This document shows, piece by piece, positions 1-9,146 of a stretch of DNA of 64,000 bases. Position 1 is the first letter of the stretch. Every line of letters starts with the position of its first letter. The DNA is from JANOYJ01 sp963792485 (GTDB lineage Bacteria; Pseudomonadota; Alphaproteobacteria; Rhizobiales; Rhizobiaceae). Under the pieces are notes generated by a model. That model did not search any database. It was not told the origin of the DNA and was given only the letters and a program-made list of their open reading frames with translations. Location: positions 1 to 64,000 of the forward strand of contig CAWBWL010000012.1 in assembly GCA_963792485.1 (NCBI GenBank). Reading direction: 5' to 3'. A program made the translations under genes and the position numbers.

Positions 1-67
1 CTGTAGCGGGCCAGAATCGATTCCGCCACCCCCTAAATCGGGCTTTCCGGGTTTTCCACCGCCCTCG

Positions 68-774
68 TCAGATAACGATCACCGGCGCGCCGTATTTCAC
101 GCGGCTGTACAGGTCGATGATGTGCTCATTGACCATACGGAAACAGCCATTGGAGGCCGCCTGGCCGATTGTCCAAGGCTGTGTGGTGCCGTGAATGCGG
201 ATCTGAGTGTCGCGCTTGCCCTGATAAAGATACATGGCCCGTGCGCCGAGCGGGTTTCCATCGCCGCCTTTCATGCCGTCTTTGTAGCGTGCATATTTTT
301 CCGGCGCGCGCTTGATCATGTCCGGCGTCGGCTTCCAGCTTGGCCATTCGACCTTGCCTTTGATCTTGGCGGTGCCCTTCCAGCCAAGACCTTCCATGCC
401 AATCGCCACGCCATAGCGGCGCGCCTTCTGGCCGGGTTCAACGAGATACAGGAATTTCTGCTGCGAGTTGACAACTATGGTGCCTGGAAGGAATAGCGTA
501 TAAAAATCAACCTGTTGCGGTTCATACATCGGGTCAATTGTGAACGGCTTCTTCGAAGACTTCTTCGCCTTCTTGCGCGGTTTGGAGATCGACGCCGTCT
601 TGATCCGCTTGTCGGGCAGCTGGCTTCGCCCGAACCACCCGCCCGTTGGCAGCGGAGCGCGCGGCGCACGATTGGCTCGACACCCGGAAGATCGGCAAAT
701 TGCGCGGAAGCAGTGGCGGGCAGGCCAGCAAGTACCACTGGCAAACCCAGAACCAAACATCTGCGCGACAGCAT
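68..774 (-). CDS. L,D-transpeptidase (YkuD), frame-disrupted
   Basis: Predicted peptidoglycan L,D-transpeptidase exported to the periplasm. The start at 774 gives a clean signal peptide (MLSRRCLVLGLPVVLAG, cleavage near ATASA), but that frame leaves homology after about 35 codons. The catalytic YkuD domain lies in another frame and carries the His-Gly-Thr and Ser-Asn-Gly-Cys-Phe-Arg active-site motif close to the C terminus. The switch is near 640-665 in a GC-rich stretch and equals one lost base or two gained bases. The catalytic part is clearly related to the next gene, so this looks like a tandem duplicate. It is either a sequencing error or a gene that has lost its signal peptide. Confidence 0.75.
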
Positions 775-819
775 TCAAACCCCCAAGCCCGGAATGAAGG
801 CCAACCTAAATTGCGATCG

Positions 820-1764
820 TTAGATAACCGTTACTTTTGTGCCGACCGGCACCCTCGAAAACAGATCGATCACATGTTCGTTGACCATGCGGAAGCAGCC
901 GTTTGATGCAGCCGTTCCGATCGTCCATGGCTGCGTCGTGCCGTGGATACGCAGATAGGTGTCTTTCGGGCCGTCATAGAGATAGATGGCGCGGGCGCCG
1001 AGCGGGTTGTTCGGCCCGCCATCCATACCCTCAGCATATTGCGCATATTTGTCAGGATCGCGCTCGATCATCTCCTTCGTCGGGATCCAGCGCGGCCATT
1101 CCTGCTTGTCGCCAACGGTGACGCTGCCCTTGAATGCGAGGCCTTCCTTGCCGACGGCAACACCATACCGGCGGGCGCTGAATGGTGATTCCATCAGATA
1201 CAGGAACTTTTCGCGTGAATCGATCACTATGGAGCCAGCGGGGAAACCTGAAAAGGCGACTTCCTGCGGCTCAAACTTGGCGTCGATCGTGTAGGTCTTC
1301 TTGCCGATCTTCTTGACGATTTTCTTCGTCTCGACGCGGGCGACATTTACTTCTTCTTCAACAATTTTCGGCTTGCGCCGCTTCTGCTGCCGGTCGAATG
1401 AAGCTGCGGCGCGCGCGTCGTCTTCCGCCTGCAGGCGCGCAAGCTCGCGCTTGCTGACACGCGTGACTTCGACATCGTTCTTCACAACGACTTTTTTCTG
1501 AACCGGCTTGCCCTTGGCAAGCGCAAGGCGTTGGGCCTCTTTTTTCTTCAGGTCATCAAGCCGGGCTAAATCGGCTGCAGACAGCTTTTTGCCCTTCTTC
1601 TTGGATTGACGCAGGCTGCGCTTGAGAGCCTTGAGCTCATCGGCTTCCGCCACAGCTTCGGCTTCGCGCTCTGCCTTGGACTTGAAACCGAGAAATCCGG
1701 CATGAGACTGCGCGGTCATTGCAAGTGCTGCAATACCGGAAAGAAGAAGGCGGCGAGATATCAT
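820..1764 (-). CDS. L,D-transpeptidase (ErfK/YbiS/YkuD family)
   Basis: Secreted peptidoglycan cross-linking enzyme of 314 residues. A signal peptide covers roughly residues 1-22 (ending SHA). A long Lys/Arg/Ala-rich, probably coiled linker runs to about residue 150, and the YkuD domain follows. The active site shows His274-Gly-Thr and Ser-Asn-Gly-Cys290-Phe-Arg, where Cys290 is the expected acyl-enzyme nucleophile. The gene just downstream is a frame-disrupted paralogue, and a third family member lies at 59235. The charged linker probably spans or binds the wall; that is inference. Confidence 0.9.
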   Translation of the reverse strand: MISRRLLLSGIAALAMTAQSHAGFLGFKSKAEREAEAVAEADELKALKRSLRQSKKKGKKLSAADLARLDDLKKKEAQRLALAKGKPVQKKVVVKNDVEVTRVSKRELARLQAEDDARAAASFDRQQKRRKPKIVEEEVNVARVETKKIVKKIGKKTYTIDAKFEPQEVAFSGFPAGSIVIDSREKFLYLMESPFSARRYGVAVGKEGLAFKGSVTVGDKQEWPRWIPTKEMIERDPDKYAQYAEGMDGGPNNPLGARAIYLYDGPKDTYLRIHGTTQPWTIGTAASNGCFRMVNEHVIDLFSRVPVGTKVTVI

Positions 1765-1959
1765 TTTTTTGGTTCCATGTCAGCGCGGTCGCAAGGTCAC
1801 CGCGTCTTGGGAGGAAATGTGACCTTATCGCGGCTTGAATACTGCAAACAGGCCACACCGCTCAAGTGGATGCACGCAAATGTGACACACCGATGCGCAA
1901 TGGCAACAGATTGCACGTGTGCAGGCTCATGCGCATCCCCCATTTGAGTGATGCGAACG

Positions 1960-2482
1960 TCAGTTGTTAGGGACGCCTGGCGCCGGTGCGGGGTCTGTCA
2001 CCGAGGCAGGCGCTTCCGGCGTGACTGGCAACGTCGCGGCAGGCGCGGCGGGGCAGCGGCGGCGCTGCGGCATCGGGAGCGGCAGGTGTAGCTGCCGCCG
2101 GCGCGGCGGGCGCTGTTGCCGCGGGCGCGGCTGGTGTCTCAGCCGCAGGCGCAGCGGGTTCGGGCGCAGGAATGTCCTTGCCGCCGAGCTGGTTCAAAAC
2201 GCCGCCCTCGCCCTGCTGCGTCTGTGCGGCTGGCACGCGGTCGAGAACGTCAGTGGCCTTGTCGCCATAGCGGGCGATCAGGGAAAGCGCGATGGACGTG
2301 CAGAAGAACGCTGCCGCAAGAATGGCGGTGGCGCGTGTTAGCGCATTGGCAGTGCTGCGCGCCGACATGAATCCTGAGCCGCCGCCAATCCCGAGCCCGC
2401 CACCCTCGGATCGCTGTAGCAGCACAACGCCGACAAGCGCGAGAACGACCATGAGATGAATGACGATGACGACGTTTTGCAT
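1960..2482 (-). CDS. secG: SecG preprotein translocase subunit with Pro/Ala-rich tail
   Basis: SecG assists the SecYE channel in protein export. The start at 2482 (MQNVVIVIHLMVVLALV) gives the usual first membrane helix, then the Gly-rich cytoplasmic loop (LQRSEGGGLGIGGG) and a second helix (ATAILAAAFFCTSIALSL). A long Ala/Pro repeat tail follows, as in many alphaproteobacteria. One extra C near 2050 shifts the tail into an Arg-rich frame that ends at 1967. Reading through that base keeps the Pro/Ala composition and ends in PGVPNN with a stop at 1960-1962. It lies downstream of tpiA on the same strand, a common alphaproteobacterial order. Confidence 0.88.
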
Positions 2483-2630
2483 AGGATTCTCTGAGCCTGA
2501 CGAAACGGGCGCATCACGCCCTTGAAACAAAGTTGCCGCCCCATACACGCCAAATCCGCGCAAAGGAAGCCCGCCGGAACGGATCTGCGGTCAAATGGTG
2601 GTCCTTGCGGCGCTGCGCAACAGCAAGCGG

Positions 2631-3395
2631 TCAGATTGCGCGGTAAGCGTCGCAAATGCCAAGGAAATCGGCCGCCTTCAGGCTGGCGCCCCCGACCAGC
2701 GCCCCGTCCACATTGTCAACCGACAGCAATTCCCTGGCATTGGACGGCTTGACCGAACCGCCATAGAGAATGCGCATTTTTGCCGAACCCGAAACCCCCA
2801 AGGCTGCGAGCTCCGCCCGGATATGCGCATGCGCATCCTCGACATTGGCGATAGTGGGCGTCAATCCGGTGCCAATCGCCCAGACCGGCTCATAGGCGAC
2901 AATCGTGTTCCCCGCGTCCGCGCCGGCCGGAATGGAGCCTTTGAGCTGGGTCGATAATACCTGATTGGTGACACCGGACTTGCGCTCGGCTTCGGTTTCA
3001 CCGACGCAAATGATCGCAACAAGGCCTGCGCGCCACGCGGCCTGAGCCTTGGCGTTCACGGTCGCATCGCTTTCCTTGTGGTCCGTGCGGCGCTCTGAAT
3101 GGCCCACGATCACGTGGCTCGCGCCCGCGTCCTTGAGCATGGCGGACGAAACATCACCCGTATGCGCGCCCGAATCCTTTGCGTGGCAGTCCTGTCCGCC
3201 CACTTTGACCGGGCTGTTCTCAACGATATCTTTCGCGCGGAACAAGAGCGTTGCCGGAACGCAGATCAGCGCGTCGCAGTCTGCGTCGAGGCCCGACATG
3301 AAACCATTGGCGATCTGGCGCAGTTCGCCCAGCTGTTCCGCGACGCCGTTCATTTTCCAATTGCCCGCCACCAGCGGCTTGATCCCGGATGTCAT
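2631..3395 (-). CDS. tpiA: Triosephosphate isomerase
   Basis: Interconverts dihydroxyacetone phosphate and glyceraldehyde 3-phosphate in glycolysis and gluconeogenesis. The 254-residue length is normal for the family. Active-site signatures are present: Asn-Trp-Lys-Met-Asn near residue 12-16 (catalytic Lys14), VGHSERR with the electrophilic His, and AYEPVWAIGTG with the catalytic Glu. The phosphate loop YGGSV is near the C terminus. It is divergent from the ppiD-trp operon and upstream of secG on the same strand. Confidence 0.97.
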   Translation of the reverse strand: MTSGIKPLVAGNWKMNGVAEQLGELRQIANGFMSGLDADCDALICVPATLLFRAKDIVENSPVKVGGQDCHAKDSGAHTGDVSSAMLKDAGASHVIVGHSERRTDHKESDATVNAKAQAAWRAGLVAIICVGETEAERKSGVTNQVLSTQLKGSIPAGADAGNTIVAYEPVWAIGTGLTPTIANVEDAHAHIRAELAALGVSGSAKMRILYGGSVKPSNARELLSVDNVDGALVGGASLKAADFLGICDAYRAI

Positions 3396-3546
3396 GTCAG
3401 TTCCCCGTTCGAATGTGTCTTGGCGCGGCTCGTATCAAATTCCGCCGCTTTCGCAACTGTTTGAGCGCTCAATTCGCCTTGCTTGAAACGCATCGGCTCA
3501 ATAAAAGACGCGCCAAGATCTCAATTTGCTCAATGGAACTGATTAC

Positions 3547-5439
3547 ATGCTCGATTCACTGCGCGGCGCGGCTCAAAGCTGGGTAGCCAAAATACTGCTC
3601 GGCATTCTGGCGGTCAGTTTTGTCGCCTGGGGCATTGGAGATGTGTTTCGCAGCGGCTTTACCGGCAACGCGGTCTTGAGCTCCGGCAACACGCGCGTGT
3701 CTCCCACCGAATACCGCCTCGCCTATAACCGCCAGATTGAGGCCTACCGCCAGCAGCTGAACCAGACGCTTTCGCGCGAACAGGCCAAGGCGCTTGGCGT
3801 TGAAGACCAGATCATGGCGCAGCTGGTGGCGGGTGTCGTGCTTGACGAGCAGGCCAGCGCCATGAATTTGGGTCTGTCACAGGACCGATTGGCAAATCTG
3901 ACGGCGGATGATCCGGCATTCCGCGATTCCTCTGGCAAATTTTCGCGCACAAACTTCGACGCCGTGCTGCGCAATGTCGGCATGCGTCCGGAAGATTATC
4001 TGAAAAGCCGCGAGCGCGTCGCCGTGCGCCAGCAGATCGTTGAAGCAGTCGCCGATGGCGCAAAGCTCCCGGATGTCTATCTGCAGGCCATGGCCGTCCA
4101 TTCCGGCGAAAGCCGCGATGTGGATTATGTCAAGCTGCCGGTTTCGCTGGTTCAGCCCATCAATGAGCCCACGGATGCTGAACTCACGAAATTTTTCGAT
4201 GAACGCAAGGATTCCTACAAGGCGCCGGAATACCGCAAGTTTTCCTATGTGAAACTGGCGCCGGAAGACATCGCCGACACTGCTGCGGTCGACGACGCCG
4301 CCGTTCGCGCGGACTATGACAAGAACATCGCTCGCTACACAAAAGCCGAGACGCGCAAGGTTGAACAGCTGGTCTTTGCAAACAAGGACGCGGCCGCCGC
4401 CGCCAAGGCAAAAATTGCATCCGGGGCCACATTTGAGGATCTGGTGAAGGCCGAGAACAAGACCATGACCGATGTTCTGCTGGGTGATGTGCGCAAGGCG
4501 GACCTTCCCGATGCAAAGATCGCAGATGCCGCCTTTGCGCTTGCCGCCAATGTGGTGAGCGAAGCGGTGGACGGGCAATTCGGCCCCGTGCTGCTGCGCG
4601 TGACGCAAATCACACCGCAGGCCGTGGAGAGCTTTGACAGCGTCAAGGAGCAGATCCGCAAGGACATGGCGCTCAACGAAGCCAATAACGTGCTGCTTGA
4701 ATCGCATGATGCGTATGAAGACGCGCGCGGCGGCGGCGACTCCATGGAGGCGGCAGCGGCGAAGACCAAGCTCAAAATGGTCACGATCGATGCCATTGAC
4801 GCATCAGGGGCGACCCCGGACGGTGTGCTTGTCAAGGACCTGCCGGAATCCGCGCCCCTGCTTGCCGCCGTTTTCGCATCCGATCAAGGCGTCGAGAACA
4901 CTCCCATCAATGCCGGTTCAAACGGCTTTCTGTGGTATGAAGTAGGTGGCATCACGCCAGAGCGCGAGCGCCCGCTGTCCGAGGTCAAGGTCAAAGTCAT
5001 CGCCGACTGGAAAACCGCACAGGGCGCCGAGCGACTCGCGGCGAAGGCTGCCGAGCTTCTGAAGGCCGTTCAGGGTGGCAAGACACTGGACGCCATCGCA
5101 ACAGAGCTGAAACTCACCAAGGAAACCAAACGCGGCCTCAAGCGTAATGTGGACGATCCGGATTTTGACGGCCCAACCATTGAAGCGGCTTTCGGCGGCG
5201 GCAAGGACCATGCAACGCTCGCCGCAGGCGGCTCCGGCGATCTGCAGATCCTGATGAAGGTCGTTGAAACCTATGATCCGGCTGATGCCACTGCGGCTTC
5301 TGTCGCAGAGGCCGAGAAGAAACAAATGGCTTCAAAGCTTTCGGACGATCTTCTCGACCAGCTCGTCTCGCGTCTGCAAGGCCAGTATCCGGTGACCGTG
5401 AACCAGCCGCTCATCAACCAGTCGATTGCTGCGAACTGA
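3547..5439 (+). CDS. ppiD: PpiD-type periplasmic peptidyl-prolyl isomerase/chaperone
   Basis: Membrane-anchored folding factor for outer-membrane and periplasmic proteins, about 630 residues. The ATG at 3547 (MLDSLRGAAQSWVAKILLG) is preferred over 3526 because it puts the single membrane helix (about residues 13-33) in the usual place after the conserved start MLDSLR. A SurA-N-like region follows, then parvulin-like PPIase repeats. It is followed almost directly by trpD, a gene order common in Rhizobiales, which suggests one transcript with the trp and molybdopterin genes. Confidence 0.88.
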   Translation: MLDSLRGAAQSWVAKILLGILAVSFVAWGIGDVFRSGFTGNAVLSSGNTRVSPTEYRLAYNRQIEAYRQQLNQTLSREQAKALGVEDQIMAQLVAGVVLDEQASAMNLGLSQDRLANLTADDPAFRDSSGKFSRTNFDAVLRNVGMRPEDYLKSRERVAVRQQIVEAVADGAKLPDVYLQAMAVHSGESRDVDYVKLPVSLVQPINEPTDAELTKFFDERKDSYKAPEYRKFSYVKLAPEDIADTAAVDDAAVRADYDKNIARYTKAETRKVEQLVFANKDAAAAAKAKIASGATFEDLVKAENKTMTDVLLGDVRKADLPDAKIADAAFALAANVVSEAVDGQFGPVLLRVTQITPQAVESFDSVKEQIRKDMALNEANNVLLESHDAYEDARGGGDSMEAAAAKTKLKMVTIDAIDASGATPDGVLVKDLPESAPLLAAVFASDQGVENTPINAGSNGFLWYEVGGITPERERPLSEVKVKVIADWKTAQGAERLAAKAAELLKAVQGGKTLDAIATELKLTKETKRGLKRNVDDPDFDGPTIEAAFGGGKDHATLAAGGSGDLQILMKVVETYDPADATAASVAEAEKKQMASKLSDDLLDQLVSRLQGQYPVTVNQPLINQSIAAN

Positions 5440-5440
5440 C

Positions 5441-6451
5441 ATGGCCGAGTTCAAATCCTACGTCCAAAAGATCGCCACGGGCGCCACCCTCACCCGGGCG
5501 GAATCAAATGACGCGTTCGACGCCATGCTCTCCGGCGGCGCGACCCCGGCGCAGATCGGGGCGTTTCTGATGGCCCTGCGCATACGCGGGGAGACAGTTG
5601 ATGAAATATCCGGCGCCGTCGCTTCGCTGCGCAGCAAGGTCATCCCCGTAACAGCCCCAGATGGCGCCATGGACATTGTTGGAACGGGCGGCGACGGCTC
5701 CGGCTCCTACAACGTCTCGACCGCTGCGGCGCTGATTGTCGCGGGATGCGGCGTCAAGGTCGCCAAACACGGCAATCGCGGCATGTCGTCAAAATCCGGC
5801 ACTGCCGACACACTGGCCGCGCTTGGCGTCAAGCTCGATGTGACGCCCGAAATCATCGCCCAATGCGTCAGCGAGGCAGGCATCGGCTTCATGTTCGCGC
5901 AAGGCCATCACCCCGCCATGAAACATGTCGGCCCCTTCCGCGTGGAAATGGGCACGCCCACCATTTTCAACCTGATGGGCCCGCTCTCCAATCCGGCTGG
6001 CGTCAAAAAGCAATTGCTCGGCGTCTATGCGCCGAAATGGGTCGAGCCACTGGCGCATGTGCTCGGTGAGCTTGGTTCCACCGATGTTTGGGTCGTCCAT
6101 GGCAGCGGGCTGGACGAGATCACGCTCACAGGCACCACCAAAGTCGCGCAGCTGAAAGACGGCAAAGTCACCACATTTGAACTATCTCCCGAGGATGCTG
6201 GCCTGCAGCGCTGCACGCCCGAAGCGCTGAAGGGCGGCGAAGCGCCTGAAAACGCCGCGGCGCTGCGCAAGGTTCTCCAAGGCAAAACGAGCGCATATTC
6301 TGACATTGCCAAGCTGAACGCCGCCGCCGCGCTGATCGTCGCCGGACGTGCGCAGGACCTTAAAGACGGGCTTGCCAAGGCTTCCAGCGCCATCAAGTCC
6401 GGCGCGGCGCACGCAGCGCTCGAAAAGCTGGTGGCCGTCTCGAATGGCTGA
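5441..6451 (+). CDS. trpD: Anthranilate phosphoribosyltransferase
   Basis: Second step of tryptophan synthesis, joining anthranilate and PRPP. The ATG at 5441 (MAEFKSYVQKIATG), one base after the ppiD stop codon, is chosen over an upstream in-frame ATG inside ppiD. The protein is about 336 residues and has the PRPP/anthranilate-binding GTGGDGSGSYNVST motif near residue 76 and KHGNRGMSSKSG further on. The 3' end overlaps the trpC start by 8 bases, indicating translational coupling. No trpG or trpE is present in the window. Confidence 0.96.
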   Translation: MAEFKSYVQKIATGATLTRAESNDAFDAMLSGGATPAQIGAFLMALRIRGETVDEISGAVASLRSKVIPVTAPDGAMDIVGTGGDGSGSYNVSTAAALIVAGCGVKVAKHGNRGMSSKSGTADTLAALGVKLDVTPEIIAQCVSEAGIGFMFAQGHHPAMKHVGPFRVEMGTPTIFNLMGPLSNPAGVKKQLLGVYAPKWVEPLAHVLGELGSTDVWVVHGSGLDEITLTGTTKVAQLKDGKVTTFELSPEDAGLQRCTPEALKGGEAPENAAALRKVLQGKTSAYSDIAKLNAAAALIVAGRAQDLKDGLAKASSAIKSGAAHAALEKLVAVSNG

Positions 6452-7248
6452 CATCCTGCGCCAGATCGAAGTCCTACAAACGCGAGGAGATCGCGCTCGC
6501 CAAGTCGCGTGTGCCGCTCGTGGAAATTATGTCTCGCGCCAAGGACGCCGATGCACCGCGCGGTTTCCTGCGCGCGCTTGAGGCCAAGCGTGCCCTGGGC
6601 GAGTTTGCCCTGATTGCCGAGATCAAGAAGGCAAGCCCGTCCAAGGGCCTGATCCGCGCTGATTTCAACCCGCCGCTGCTTGCCAAGGAATATGAAGCCG
6701 GCGGCGCGGCGTGCCTTTCGGTGCTGACAGATACCCCTTCCTTCCAGGGCGCGCCCGAATTCCTCACCGCCGCCCGCGCCGCAACAAGCCTTCCGGCGCT
6801 GCGCAAGGACTTCATGTTCGATCCCTATCAAGTCTACGAAGCGCGCGCCTGGGGTGCCGACGCCATCTTGATCATCATGGCAAGCGTCGATGACGGGCTT
6901 GCTTCGGAGCTCGAAGAAACTGCGTTTGACCTTGGCATGGATGCGCTCATCGAAGTGCATGACGAGGAAGAGACCACGCGCGCGCTCAAGCTCAAATCCC
7001 GCCTGATCGGCGTCAACAACCGCAATCTACGCACATTTGACGTCAGCCTCGATACGTCCGAGCGCCTCTCCCGCCTTGTTCCCGCAGACCGGCACCTCGT
7101 CGGCGAAAGCGGCATTTTCACCTTCGCCGATTGCCAACGCCTCGAAAAATCCGGCATCGGCACATTTCTCGTCGGCGAAAGCCTGATGCGGCAAGCCGAC
7201 GTTGCCAACGCCACCCGCGCGCTGTTAACAGGAAGACTTGCCGCATGA
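6444..7248 (+). CDS. trpC: Indole-3-glycerol phosphate synthase, one-base frameshift
   Basis: Closes the indole ring in tryptophan synthesis. The N terminus (MADILRQIEV) starts at 6444 inside the trpD end. A surplus C at about 6473-6474 breaks the frame; removing it restores YKREEIALAKSRVPLVEIM, which joins the long downstream frame. The barrel is otherwise intact, with AEIKKASPSKG as the phosphate and catalytic Lys strand and VGVNNRNL- and ESGIF-like motifs later. The predicted length of about 267 residues is normal. The last codons overlap the moaC ATG, so the break is more likely a sequence error than a dead gene. Confidence 0.92.
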
Positions 7249-7733
7249 GTTCCGCCAAACTCACCCATATCGACGCAGCCGGCGCCGCCCGCATGGTCGA
7301 TGTCGGCGAGAAGGCAAACACTGCTCGTGAAGCCACCGCCGAGGGCGCGGTTGCCATGCAGGCCGAAACGCTGCAACTGATCGTCTCCGGTAATGCCAAG
7401 AAGGGCGATGTCATCGGCGTTGCCCGCCTTGCCGGAATCATGGCCGCCAAGCGCACGCATGAACTCATCCCGCTCTGCCATCCACTGCTCCTGACCGGCG
7501 TCACCGTCGATATCGCACCCGACAGCGCCCTGCCCGGCCTGCGTGTTTGCGCCACCGTCAAAGTCAGCGGTCAGACCGGCGTTGAGATGGAGGCGCTGAC
7601 CGCTGTCTCAGTCGCATGCCTGACGATCTATGACATGGCTAAAGCCGTTGACCGCGGGATGGAGATCACGGGCGTGCGCCTCATCGCCAAATCCGGCGGC
7701 AAATCTGGCGATTTCCGCCGGGAACCGCGCTGA
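7245..7733 (+). CDS. moaC: Cyclic pyranopterin monophosphate synthase
   Basis: Second step of molybdenum cofactor synthesis. The ATG at 7245 overlaps the trpC stop (ATGA), giving a normal 162-residue protein (MSSAKLTHIDAAGAARMVDV). Family signatures include HELIPLCHPLLLTGV, the active-site stretch SGQTGVEMEALTAVS, and the C-terminal Lys-rich KSGGKSGDF. The next gene is moeA, one base after the stop, so both cofactor genes are cotranscribed with trpDC. Confidence 0.96.
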   Translation: MSSAKLTHIDAAGAARMVDVGEKANTAREATAEGAVAMQAETLQLIVSGNAKKGDVIGVARLAGIMAAKRTHELIPLCHPLLLTGVTVDIAPDSALPGLRVCATVKVSGQTGVEMEALTAVSVACLTIYDMAKAVDRGMEITGVRLIAKSGGKSGDFRREPR

Positions 7734-7734
7734 T

Positions 7735-8936
7735 ATGGCGCTGATTTCAGTCGAAGAGGCAACCGCCCGCCTGCTGGACGGCGCAGCGCCGCTCGAAAGC
7801 GAAACCGTCCCGCTCGACCAAGCCGCCTGGCGGGCGCTGGCCGCGCCCGTCACCGCCCTGCGCACCCAGCCGCCCTTCCCCGCATCTGCGATGGATGGCT
7901 ATGCCGTCAATCCGGGTTCCGACCCGGAGCATTTCACCGTCATCGGAGAATCCGCCGCCGGACGCGGCTTTTCAGGATCAATCGCGCCGGGGCAAGCCGT
8001 TCGCATCTTCACCGGCGCGCCAGTGCCGGAGGGCGCGGCTGCCATCGTCATTCAGGAGAATACTGAACGCCAGACTGACGGTTCGATCCGGCTTGACCGC
8101 TCCAGCCGTTGCCGGCAAACACATTCGCAAACGCGGCCTTGATTTCACCGAAGGGCAAACGGTTCTGCCCTCTGGCCGCGCGCTCGACCCCGCCGCCCTG
8201 TCGCTTGCTGCCGCCTGCGGGCACGCAAGGCTTAGTGTTGTGCGCCGTCCGCGCCTGTTTCTCCTGGCAACCGGCGATGAGCTTGTCGCGCCCGGCTCAG
8301 TGTCTGGGACCAGACCAGATCGTCGCCTCAAACGGCTATGGCACCGCCGCCTTGGCCCGCAAGCACGGCGCTGATGTCACTGATCTCGGCATCATTCCCG
8401 ACGACCAGGCACAGATCAAAGCGGCAATCGAGCAGGCCATGGCCAACGGCGCCGACATTATCGTCACGCTCGGCGGCGCTTCGGTCGGCGACCACGACCT
8501 GATCCGCCCGGTGCTTGCGAGCCTTGGTGTCAATCTTGATTTCTGGCAGATCGCCATGCGTCCCGGAAAGCCGCTGATGTATGGCAAGCACGGCAAGACC
8601 CATATTCTCGGCCTGCCCGGCAATCCGGTGTCGAGCCTGGTATGCGGCCAATTATTCCTGGCGCCGCTGATCGCCGCATTGAGCGGGACAGCGTTCAAGC
8701 AAGACATAAGGCAAGCGCGCCTCGCCGCACCCATGCCGGCCAATGACCATCGGCAGGATTATGTGCGCGCGAGCGTCGAATTTTCGGAAGGAGAACAAGT
8801 GGTAACGCCTTTCCCGATCCAGGACTCCTCCATGCTCACCACCCTCGCCAACGCCAATGCCCTCATCATCCGCCCGCCCGACGCTCCTGCGGCAAAAAGC
8901 GGTGAAAGTGCTGACGTCCTGATGCTGAGAGCCTGA
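7735..8936 (+). CDS. moeA: Molybdopterin molybdenumtransferase, two frameshifts
   Basis: Inserts molybdenum into molybdopterin. Three consecutive frames each encode a MoeA section: MDGYAV and TGAPVPEGA first, then KHIRKRGLDF and ATGDEL, then SNGYGTAAL, TLGGASVGDHD and LPGNPVSSLV. The frame changes fall near 8100-8108 (around cgctccag) and near 8303-8310 (around ctgggacc). Each is repaired by removing one base, giving about 399 residues, the usual length. Because every catalytic block survives, sequencing insertions are the simplest reading. Confidence 0.9.
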
Positions 8937-8980
8937 CCCAAAATTGGGTCTGGTGAGTCAAATGGCGTAGTTATTCGAGA

Positions 8981-9025
8981 ACCGGAGCGCAGTGGACGTT
9001 AAGTCCATGAGCACCGGAAGCGCAG
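8981..9025. repeat. Short intergenic palindromic element before lexA
   Basis: Two near-identical direct repeats, accggagcgcag (8981-8992) and accggaagcgcag (9013-9025), flank a small inverted repeat (tggac-gttaa-gtcca, 8993-9007). It lies between moeA and the lexA promoter. I see no second copy in the window. It may be a member of a dispersed intergenic repeat family or a remnant hairpin; it lacks a T tract, so it is not a clear terminator. Confidence 0.4.
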
Positions 9026-9079
9026 AAGATCGTATCAGATGGCCACCAGAGACAATTTACGGTCTAGCGCGCGGTTGCG

Positions 9080-9109
9080 GAACACAAATAGAACATATAC
9101 GATATGTTC
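9080..9109. promoter_or_regulatory. LexA operator (SOS box) of lexA
   Basis: GAAC-ACAAATA-GAAC at 9080-9094 matches the alphaproteobacterial SOS box (GTTC-N7-GTTC read on the other strand). It runs into a perfect palindrome, gaacatat-acg-atatgttc, at 9091-9109. Both sit 38-67 bases before the lexA ATG, where an autorepression site is expected. Confidence 0.82.
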
Positions 9110-9146
9110 AGGTTTTGTATTTAGTTGATTCTGCGAGGAGATCGCC

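Noticed and set aside
3877..4707. 276-codon minus-strand frame opposite ppiD
   Set aside because: No domain or signal; the plus-strand chaperone gene is intact and explains the sequence.
6025..6960. 311-codon minus-strand frame spanning trpD and trpC
   Set aside because: Shadow of two well-conserved plus-strand genes; low-complexity translation.
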